Positions 1 through 5,523 of a stretch of 6,814 bases of DNA are shown piece by piece. The notes beneath the pieces were generated by a model. That model did not search any database, was not told the origin of the DNA, and saw nothing but the letters and a program-made list of their open reading frames with translations. Made by a program: the position numbers and the translations under genes. The stretch is from NCBI GenBank assembly GCA_005788145.1, contig SXYY01000067.1, positions 1-6,814 on the forward strand. The letters run 5' to 3'. Within the stretch, counting starts at the first letter, position 1. Every line of letters starts with the position of its first letter. Origin of the DNA: Bacteroidota bacterium (GTDB taxonomy: Bacteria; Bacteroidota; Bacteroidia; NS11-12g; UBA955).

Positions 1-2199
1 CGCTTGGCGGAATTGTCGCCCGATACCCTGAAAGTAGAGGAGAAATATGAGATTGGATACTCGTTTTACCGCACCGGCGATTACGAGGGCAGTGTGATGT
101 GGTTGAGTAGTGTGGCCGCGATGGGTGATAGTTTGTCGCAAATCGCCAGTTTTCAATTGGGCAATGCGCTGATGAAACAAAAGCACAACCGCGAGGCGAT
201 GAATGCCTACGCAGAAGCTTTTCGCACCGGCTACAATCCCGACATTGCGGAAATGGCCCTGTTTAACCAAGCCAAATTGGCGATTTTACTCAACGATAAC
301 CAAAGTATTGGGTTGCTTGATAAGTATGTGAAATTGTTCCCGAACAAGGCCAATGCCAAGGAAGCGACCAAGTTGAAAGCGCGTTTGTTGATCAATACCG
401 ATAGTTACCGCGAGGCGGTGGCGTTGTTGGATGGATTGGGTGAGTTGGACGCGCAAACCGAGGAAGTCTATCAGAAGGTGACCTTGGCCCGTGGAATGGA
501 ATTGTACAAGAGTCGGAATTTCTCTGGCGCTTTGGAATTGTTTGAGAAATGCGCAGCCCGCAGATCCAATGCCGATTATGCTGCCCAAGCGCTTTTTTGG
601 AAAGCCGAAGCGTTGATGCTGCAGGGCAATGAACCACAGGCGGTGGCCGCGTATCAGGCGTTCTTGGACCGACCAGCATCTGCTGCCACAGAAGTACAGC
701 CCTACGCCTATTATGGATTGGGTTATGTGAAATTTCAGCAAAAGAAATACAGTGAGGCTAGCGAGCAGTTTAGCAGTTTTACCACCAAGGCAGCTCAAGG
801 AAGATACGAGGAGCGCATGGTGCACGATGCTTATTTGCGTTTGGGCGATTGTTACTTCATGACCAAACAGTTGAATGATGCGGTGAAAGCCTATGCCTAT
901 GTGAGTGGTAAAAATGGTGCCGATGCCGATTATGCCTTGTATCAGAGTGGCTTGATTTACGGTTTGATAGAAAAATCAGAGGAGAAGGTGAGTGCGATGA
1001 AGCGATTGATCCAGGAATTTCCGAATTCTCGCTTTGTGGTGGATGCCTATTTTGAAGCGGCCGAAGAATACAATGTGATGGGCAGAACTGCTGATGCTGA
1101 GCGTTATTACACAGAGATTTTACAGAAATACCCTAGCAATCCTCGCGCAAACAGGGCGTATTCAACTTTGGGACGGATTTATTACAACTCAAAGAAGATG
1201 ACCAACGCCGTGGATATTTACTCCAAGCTATACGATAACTACCCAGGAACGCCTGAGGCGAAAGTGGCCAATGATATGGTGAAGAAGATTTATGCCGAGC
1301 AGGGCGATGCCAAGCAATATGTGCGTTGGAAAAAGGATCGCGGCGGGATTTCCAATGAGGACCAAGATAGTTTGATGTACGAAGTGGGTTACAACGCCTA
1401 CGAGAAGGGCGATTTTGCCATCGCACAGAAAGGGTTTGAGGCCTATTTGCAAGAGTTTTCAAAAGGTGGATTCTATTTGTTGGCACATTATTATTTGGCC
1501 CAAACATTTGAGGAATTGAAGAATAAGAACGCGGCAATTGAGCATTATTCGGTGGTAGCACTGGCCAATTCAGGGGAATTGAAAGAAGATGCGGCTTTGG
1601 CGGTATTGAAGTTGAGTGGAGAGAATCCTACCTGTGACCAGGTGTTGGCGTTTGTTGAGGTATTAGAACCCATCACACAGAGCCGAGAGACCAAACAGAA
1701 TTGCTGGCAGACCATGATGTATTGCTATGCAAAATCAGGCAATAATGCGGGTTTAGAGGCAATTTCAGCGAAGGTGTTGGCCGATAATGGTACGCCTGCC
1801 GAGATGAGAACCGAGGCCAAATTGACATTGGTTAAGGCAGATATCAAATCAGGAAAGACGGAAAACGTTTTGTCCGATTTGAAAGGAATTTATACCAAAG
1901 ACAACAACCGTTTTGCTGCAGAGGCCAAATATGTAGAAGCACAGTATTTGTATTCGATTGACAGTTTGGAATTGTGTAAGACGTCTTGCTATGCAGTATT
2001 GGATGAATTCAATGGATACGATTTGTGGGTGGGTAGGGCCTTGATTTTGCTGGGCGATGCATTCAAAAAAGAAGGCGATATGTTCAATGCAAAAGCTACG
2101 TGGAACGGGGTGATTGAGAATTTTGATGTGGCTGAGTTGAAGAAAGAAGCCAAAGCCAAGTTGGATCAACTGGCGAGCGAACAAGCGAACAAGCCGTAA
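1..2199 (+). CDS. Large tetratricopeptide-repeat envelope protein, 5' end missing
   Basis: Open from the first base to the TAA at 2197-2199, giving 732 residues with no start codon inside the window. The TTG at position 4 is in frame, but nothing marks it as a start, so I treat the gene as 5'-truncated. The protein is almost wholly helical TPR-type repeats. Clear units lie near residues 14-40, 194-221 (ALFWKAEAL), 235-258 (YYGLGYVKF), 277-301 (LRLGDCYF), 347-379, 383-417 (STLGRIYYNSKK), 460-486 and 496-520. A last unit sits near 676-708, followed by a Lys/Ala-rich tail. Such repeats form superhelical protein-binding scaffolds, and no catalytic motif is visible. The pattern recalls the roughly 1000-residue multi-TPR proteins common in Bacteroidota, usually taken as exported envelope proteins, so about a quarter may be missing. 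A SprE/PorW-type gliding and type IX secretion lipoprotein is an alternative, and the missing N-terminus would be needed to tell. A strong terminator follows at once. Confidence 0.85.
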   Translation, partial: RLAELSPDTLKVEEKYEIGYSFYRTGDYEGSVMWLSSVAAMGDSLSQIASFQLGNALMKQKHNREAMNAYAEAFRTGYNPDIAEMALFNQAKLAILLNDNQSIGLLDKYVKLFPNKANAKEATKLKARLLINTDSYREAVALLDGLGELDAQTEEVYQKVTLARGMELYKSRNFSGALELFEKCAARRSNADYAAQALFWKAEALMLQGNEPQAVAAYQAFLDRPASAATEVQPYAYYGLGYVKFQQKKYSEASEQFSSFTTKAAQGRYEERMVHDAYLRLGDCYFMTKQLNDAVKAYAYVSGKNGADADYALYQSGLIYGLIEKSEEKVSAMKRLIQEFPNSRFVVDAYFEAAEEYNVMGRTADAERYYTEILQKYPSNPRANRAYSTLGRIYYNSKKMTNAVDIYSKLYDNYPGTPEAKVANDMVKKIYAEQGDAKQYVRWKKDRGGISNEDQDSLMYEVGYNAYEKGDFAIAQKGFEAYLQEFSKGGFYLLAHYYLAQTFEELKNKNAAIEHYSVVALANSGELKEDAALAVLKLSGENPTCDQVLAFVEVLEPITQSRETKQNCWQTMMYCYAKSGNNAGLEAISAKVLADNGTPAEMRTEAKLTLVKADIKSGKTENVLSDLKGIYTKDNNRFAAEAKYVEAQYLYSIDSLELCKTSCYAVLDEFNGYDLWVGRALILLGDAFKKEGDMFNAKATWNGVIENFDVAELKKEAKAKLDQLASEQANKP

Positions 2200-2228
2200 G
2201 GCAATAATTGGTCGATTTCATATGGTTA

Positions 2229-2261
2229 CAAAGGGGCGGCAACGCCCCTTTGGTTTTTATT
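2229..2261 (+). terminator. Rho-independent terminator of the TPR gene
   Basis: A perfect 10-bp stem (2229-2238 paired with 2243-2252, core GGGGCG/CGCCCC) closes on a GCAA loop of the stable GNRA type. One G follows, then the T-rich run TTTTTATT. It starts 30 bases after the TAA of the TPR gene, as expected for an intrinsic terminator. The T-run lies on the + strand side only, so it should act mainly on + strand transcription. Confidence 0.92.
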
Positions 2262-2375
2262 GTGCCGGAGGGATTGTATGTGTACATCATTTCGGGAAAT
2301 TACACCGATGCGGTGAAAGGCTTGCAAAGAATCGATAAAAGTGGTACACTGCTATTGATTGATGGCGGTAAGTAG
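2262..2375 (+). pseudogene. Coding-like remnant, possible C-terminus of a lost gene or a tiny ORF
   Basis: In the frame ending at the TAG of 2373-2375, codons from GTG 2262 onward read as a natural-looking 37-residue peptide. It includes VPEGLYVYIISGNY, GLQRIDKSG and GTLLLIDGGK. Alternating hydrophobic residues, glycine turns and a neat end suggest the last beta strands of a larger protein. There is no ATG in frame and no ribosome-binding signal. The frame continues upstream only through the terminator, to a stop at 2205-2207. I infer a decayed 3' gene fragment. A general similarity to the closing strands of secreted Bacteroidota C-terminal domains (P-x-G-hydrophobic-Y) is suggestive only, and I assign no family. 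Chance coding character in a short stretch remains possible. Confidence 0.35.
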
Positions 2376-2429
2376 TTTTATTGTGTTGAAAGGTGAACAT
2401 CGTCCAATCGCCGGGTGAATAAGCCCTTA

Positions 2430-2468
2430 AAACAGAGAGGGGGGCGCTTTGCGCCCCCCTCTCTGTTT
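2430..2468 (-). terminator. Perfect 18-bp hairpin terminating the coiled-coil gene
   Basis: Two perfectly complementary 18-base arms (2430-2447 and 2451-2468) flank a three-base TTT spacer. The top of the stem holds a run of six G:C pairs plus CGC/GCG, and the base is AAACAGAG/CTCTGTTT. On the minus strand it lies about 25 bases after the stop of the coiled-coil gene and is followed by TTTT. On the plus strand the arm ends in TTT then GGGG, a poorer release tract. It is therefore best read as the minus-strand gene's terminator, which could also block + strand read-through between the convergent genes. Confidence 0.85.
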
Positions 2469-2493
2469 GGGGATTCTGTAGAAGAGAATCCAA

Positions 2494-3399
2494 TTATTTC
2501 AAATCCAAAACGGTAGACCCCATTTTGTACCCCTCAGAATAAATTTCTACGGTGTACTTGCCGGGCTTCAATTGTGCATCTGGCTTCCATACAGTGGGCT
2601 GTACGGGCTTCAATTCGTTTTCGAATACACTGGTGAGTTTGTAGGTGTATTTGGATGATTTGCCATCGATATCAAATGTGCCTCCCTGTCCGCCATTGGC
2701 CAATGTAACACCTTCCGGACCTGTAATCTTGACATAAAGTGCTTTCTCGCCGGCTTCAGCAACGCTGTTTTCATTGATGCTGAAACTGATACGGAACGCT
2801 TCCACCGCACTGGCTTTCAATGTGCCTGTTTCTTTGCCGGTAAGCCATTTCTTCTTCAAAGTTTCGATCTTTACTGAGCTCGCTTGTAAACGCGATGCCA
2901 AACTCTTCAATTTGGTTTTTTCCACCGTGAGTTTGTTGTTCTCGTTGTTCAGATTTTGATTTTCGCTGTTCAACGCTTCGTTCTTGGCCATCAGTTCTTT
3001 GTTCTCCGCTTCCACTTGTGCCAAACGAGCAGTAAGATCTGCCAACTGTCTGTTTAGCTCGTCAATGCTAGATTGACTGCGGGCTTTGTTGCTTTTCAAG
3101 TCTGCCACCAATTTGCTGATTTCCTTTTTGCGGGCGACCAACTCTTCAGACAAAATCAAATTGTCGCCGGCCAATGCCAAACTATCTTTCTGATACTGTT
3201 CCAATAATAACTCTGCTTTCGCCAAGGCCTCTTCTTTGCCTTTCAATGTCTCTTCAACCGCTGTCTTGGCCTTTTCAGTGTTGTCGCGTTCTGTGCTCAC
3301 GTTGTTCAACATGTACAGAAGCACCCCGATGATGATCACCAAAATCGCAATGATGGTGTACAGTAGGGGTTTGTTGTTGGATTCGTTTTGGGTTTGCAT
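2494..3399 (-). CDS. Membrane-anchored periplasmic coiled-coil protein with C-terminal beta domain
   Basis: The protein has 301 residues from the ATG at 3399-3397. An in-frame TTG nine codons upstream (3426) would add a His/Lys-rich stretch and is less likely. Order of parts: a short polar N-terminus (1-10), one hydrophobic segment at about 12-31, then a long heptad-rich coiled coil at about 36-182 full of Glu, Lys, Leu and Asn. A globular, probably beta-sandwich domain follows at about 199-301 (FRISFSINEN, LYVKITGPEG, KYTVEIYSEG). There is no lipobox cysteine, so I infer an uncleaved signal anchor with the coiled coil in the periplasm. The layout matches a family I recall from Flavobacteriia whose members are sometimes labelled ParA or SMC-like chromosome partitioning proteins. 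There is no Walker A motif or ATPase domain here, so that label would be wrong. Function is unknown; an envelope spacer or scaffold role is a guess. It converges with the TPR gene and diverges from rfbC. Confidence 0.85.
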   Translation of the reverse strand: MQTQNESNNKPLLYTIIAILVIIIGVLLYMLNNVSTERDNTEKAKTAVEETLKGKEEALAKAELLLEQYQKDSLALAGDNLILSEELVARKKEISKLVADLKSNKARSQSSIDELNRQLADLTARLAQVEAENKELMAKNEALNSENQNLNNENNKLTVEKTKLKSLASRLQASSVKIETLKKKWLTGKETGTLKASAVEAFRISFSINENSVAEAGEKALYVKITGPEGVTLANGGQGGTFDIDGKSSKYTYKLTSVFENELKPVQPTVWKPDAQLKPGKYTVEIYSEGYKMGSTVLDLK

Positions 3400-3482
3400 G
3401 TGATTATGTTTATAAAACTTGTGCAATTAATACGCAAACTTCTTGCCAAAGCGAATTTTAACCTTGTGATTTGCGATTAATT
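3400..3482. promoter_or_regulatory. Divergent intergenic region between the coiled-coil gene and rfbC
   Basis: This 83-base AT-rich spacer must hold the promoters of both outward-reading genes. On the + strand, TAACCTTG at 3459-3466 differs at one base from the Bacteroidota -7 consensus TAnnTTTG and sits 16 bases before the rfbC ATG. I see no well-spaced TTG-type -33 element for it. On the minus strand, only weak TTTG and TA-rich matches are present, with poor spacing. Neither start has a Shine-Dalgarno sequence, which is usual in this phylum. Confidence 0.35.
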
Positions 3483-4019
3483 ATGCGCATAACGGAATTG
3501 TTGCCCAATTTATTGCTCATTGAACCGAAAGTTTTTGAGGACCATCGGGGGCATTTTTTTGAGAGTTATCGCCAAGACGCCTTGATGGATTACGGAAATC
3601 CAAGCTTTGTGCAAGACAACCAAAGTTTATCGCATGCTGGCATTCTTCGCGGTCTTCATTTTCAGCGTGAGCCCCATGCCCAAGGCAAATTTGTGCGCGT
3701 GATTACCGGTGCAGTGCTGGATGTGGCTTTGGATATTCGGCGGTCTTCGCCAACTTACGGACAGTTTGTCGCCGAAAAGCTCACCGCCAGCAACAAGCGC
3801 ATGCTTTATATCCCACCCGGGTTTGCTCACGGATTTTTGACCTTAGAAGACAATACCATCTTTACCTACAAGTGTACCGACTACTATGCCCCTGCATCTG
3901 AAGGTGGTGTACTTTGGAATAGTCCGTCCCTGAACATTCCTTGGGGTATTGAAACACCTGTATTGAGTGCCAAAGACGAAGTTCTTCCGGATTTCTCCGT
4001 TTTCGAAAGTCCTTTTTAA
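3483..4019 (+). CDS. rfbC: dTDP-4-dehydrorhamnose 3,5-epimerase (RmlC)
   Basis: This enzyme epimerises C3 and C5 of dTDP-4-dehydro-6-deoxyglucose on the way to dTDP-L-rhamnose, a cytoplasmic precursor of surface polysaccharide. The 178 residues match the usual family length, with a single cupin fold. Family signatures in order: EDHRGHFFES (19-28), QDNQSLSHAGILRGLHFQ (44-61) with the catalytic His59, LDVALDIRRSSPTYG (79-93), IPPGFAHGF (110-118), the active-site Tyr129 in FTYK, WNSP (145-148), and Asp165 in SAKD as the likely His partner. The ATG at 3483 begins right at the conserved N-terminus; the TTG at 3471 would add four residues and is less likely. No rfbA, rfbB or rfbD lies alongside, so the gene is separate from a standard rhamnose cluster here. 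The product could instead serve another dTDP-deoxysugar. A MazG-like gene follows 23 bases later, probably in the same transcript. Confidence 0.95.
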   Translation: MRITELLPNLLLIEPKVFEDHRGHFFESYRQDALMDYGNPSFVQDNQSLSHAGILRGLHFQREPHAQGKFVRVITGAVLDVALDIRRSSPTYGQFVAEKLTASNKRMLYIPPGFAHGFLTLEDNTIFTYKCTDYYAPASEGGVLWNSPSLNIPWGIETPVLSAKDEVLPDFSVFESPF

Positions 4020-4042
4020 CCGCCAACTTAAAAAGACAAACC

Positions 4043-4423
4043 ATGACGAATCAGCCCAACGAGATTTCAATGCCAATCAGCGGAGAGGGTCTTTCTTTGG
4101 GCGATGCGCAAGCGCTGGTTGATCATTGGATCAAAACCGTGGGCGTTCGATACTTTTCTGAGTTGACCAATACCGCCGTGCTCATGGAAGAGGTGGGCGA
4201 ATTGGCAAGGTTGATGTCGCGCAGTTACGGCGACCAATCCTTCAAGGCCGGAGAAAAACAGGGTTCCGAAGCATTGGGTGAGGAAATGGCGGATGTTTTG
4301 TTCGTGCTGATTTGTTTGGCAAACCAAACGGGTGTGGATCTCACGGAGGCCTTTCAAAAGAGCATGGAAAAGAAGACGAAGCGGGATGCGGACCGACATA
4401 AAAGCAATCCCAAACTGGGTTAA
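4043..4423 (+). CDS. MazG-like nucleotide pyrophosphohydrolase (YpjD type)
   Basis: A 126-residue all-alpha protein of the MazG/all-alpha NTP-PPase superfamily, which hydrolyses nucleoside triphosphates to the monophosphate and pyrophosphate and can remove non-canonical or damaged nucleotides. The metal-binding motifs are intact: E50 and E53 in MEEVGELAR, and E81 with D84 in EEMADVLFVLICLAN. The order and spacing, and the C-terminal KRDADRHK, resemble the single-domain Bacillus YpjD rather than the two-domain E. coli MazG. The first 16 or so residues look like an unconserved extension. The ATG at 4043 is preceded by an A-rich stretch rather than a Shine-Dalgarno sequence. The 23-base gap after rfbC suggests co-transcription. 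The true substrate cannot be read from the sequence, and the link to dTDP-sugar metabolism is only positional. Confidence 0.9.
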   Translation: MTNQPNEISMPISGEGLSLGDAQALVDHWIKTVGVRYFSELTNTAVLMEEVGELARLMSRSYGDQSFKAGEKQGSEALGEEMADVLFVLICLANQTGVDLTEAFQKSMEKKTKRDADRHKSNPKLG

Positions 4424-4458
4424 TGGTATTTTGTTGAATTTTTGAAAGTTTCGCTGGG

Positions 4459-4480
4459 GTTTTGTTTAAGAAAACAAAGC
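4459..4480. repeat. Short AT-rich inverted repeat upstream of fni
   Basis: TTTGTTT (4461-4467) and AAACAAA (4472-4478) form a 7-bp inverted repeat around AAGA, extendable by a T-G and a G-C pair. No T-run follows, so it is a poor terminator for the rfbC-MazG pair. It lies where the distal promoter element of fni would be expected, so an operator role is possible, but in AT-rich DNA chance is also plausible. Confidence 0.25.
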
Positions 4481-4494
4481 GCCGAGATAATCGT

Positions 4495-4502
4495 TAACTT
4501 TG
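4495..4502 (+). promoter_or_regulatory. Bacteroidota-type -7 promoter element for the fni operon
   Basis: TAACTTTG matches the TAnnTTTG -7 consensus of Bacteroidota housekeeping promoters exactly and ends seven bases before the GTG start of fni. The usual TTG/TTTG -33 partner is not at normal spacing: the nearest + strand TTTG ends about 30 bases upstream, at 4464. With this box, transcription should begin at about 4507-4510, on or just before the start codon, implying a leaderless or nearly leaderless message. Confidence 0.6.
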
Positions 4503-4509
4503 CATAATC

Positions 4510-5523
4510 GTGACAAAATCGACCATTAGTTCCCGAAAATTAGACCATATTCAGTTGGCTTTCGAATCGCAATTGAGCGATGCGGATCAGCGGTTTTATT
4601 ACGAACCGATGCTGTCGGCCCACCCCGAATTGAATGTTATTCCCAGCACAACGCTTGCCGGTGCAACCATGACGGTACCCTTGTGGATCAGCAGCATGAC
4701 AGGTGGCGCTGAAAAAGCGGGAAAAATCAACTTGCTTTTGGCGGAAGTTTGCAAAACCCATGGTTTGGGTATGGGTTTGGGTTCTTGCAGGCCAGTTCTC
4801 GAAAATTCAGAATACTCCCGTGATTTTGAAATCCGTAAATACATCGGAAATCAACCCTTGTTTGCCAATTTGGGCATTGCACAGATCGAGGAATTGATTG
4901 CGAAGAACGAATTGCAAAAATTGGTGGATATGGTGAATCGGCTTGAAGCCAACGGATTGATTATTCACGTGAATCCATTGCAAGAGTGGATGCAGCCTGA
5001 AGGGGATCGATTTGCCTTGTCGCCCTTGGAAACCGTAAAACGGGTTTTGGATGTAGTAGATTTTCCCATCATTGTGAAAGAGGTTGGCCAGGGTTTTGGT
5101 CCGAAAAGTCTCGCCGCGCTATTGCAATTGCCGATCGCGGCCTTGGATTATGGCGCCTTTGGCGGAACCAATTTTAGCAAACTGGAGAACTTGCGCAGAG
5201 AGTCGGTGGAGAGAACCTTGTTGGAGCCTGTGCAGCATGTGGGACACACCGCCATAGAAATGACAAATTGGATTAATCAATTGCACACATCGCTTGGAAA
5301 CAAGGTGCAATGCGAGAAAATCATTGTTTCGGGCGGGGTGAGTACTTTCCTCGACGGATATTATCACCTCCAAAAATTATCGATGCCTGCCTTGTATGCC
5401 CAAGCATCGCCCTTTTTAAAATACGCTTTGGAAGGTGAGGCGGCCTTGCATCAATTTGTGGAAGCACAAATCAAAGGTCTTGCCTTAGCATATACCTACT
5501 TAACACTCAAAGAGAACGCATGA
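4510..5523 (+). CDS. fni: Type 2 isopentenyl-diphosphate delta-isomerase (FMN-dependent)
   Basis: Interconverts isopentenyl and dimethylallyl diphosphate with FMN, a reduced nicotinamide and Mg2+, supplying both C5 units for isoprenoids. The 337 residues fit the family. Visible motifs: KLDHIQLAFESQ (10-21), FYYEPMLSAHPE (29-40), the FMN-site SSMTGGAEKAG (61-71), MGLGSCRP (88-95), FANLGIAQ (118-125), HVNPLQEWMQPEGD (153-166) with the Gln/Glu/Asp cluster for substrate and metal, IIVKEVGQGFG (187-197), GAFGGTNFSKLE (215-226) and IVSGGVSTFLDGYY toward the C-terminus. The GTG at 4510 is the likely start: an in-frame TAA lies at 4495-4497, and the first ATG, at 4609, would delete the conserved DHI segment. 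A -7 promoter box sits just upstream. Its stop overlaps the start of the HMG-CoA reductase gene. Several motifs differ from those of Firmicute and archaeal relatives but fit the Bacteroidota branch as I recall it. Confidence 0.93.
   Translation: MTKSTISSRKLDHIQLAFESQLSDADQRFYYEPMLSAHPELNVIPSTTLAGATMTVPLWISSMTGGAEKAGKINLLLAEVCKTHGLGMGLGSCRPVLENSEYSRDFEIRKYIGNQPLFANLGIAQIEELIAKNELQKLVDMVNRLEANGLIIHVNPLQEWMQPEGDRFALSPLETVKRVLDVVDFPIIVKEVGQGFGPKSLAALLQLPIAALDYGAFGGTNFSKLENLRRESVERTLLEPVQHVGHTAIEMTNWINQLHTSLGNKVQCEKIIVSGGVSTFLDGYYHLQKLSMPALYAQASPFLKYALEGEAALHQFVEAQIKGLALAYTYLTLKENA

Noticed and set aside
4..6. TTG as the start of the TPR gene
   Set aside because: The frame is open to the window edge and the repeats begin immediately with no signal peptide, so the real start is upstream.
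286..825. 179-codon open frame on the minus strand inside the TPR gene
   Set aside because: It is antisense to clear TPR repeats and shows no domain or start signal of its own.
2287..2493. Minus-strand open frame of 68 codons between the convergent genes
   Set aside because: It runs through the 18-bp hairpin, has a low-complexity unnatural composition, and lies opposite the better coding-like frame on the + strand.
3471..3482. TTG 3471 as the rfbC start
   Set aside because: ATG 3483 coincides with the conserved family N-terminus; the TTG adds only four residues, though its closeness to the TAACCTTG box means it is not fully excluded.
4067..4399. 110-codon minus-strand open frame opposite the MazG-like gene
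   Set aside because: The + strand frame carries the intact ExxE and ExxD motifs; the antisense product resembles nothing.
4459..4480. Inverted repeat as a terminator for rfbC and the MazG-like gene
   Set aside because: The stem is short and AT-only apart from one G:C pair, and no T-run follows on the + strand.
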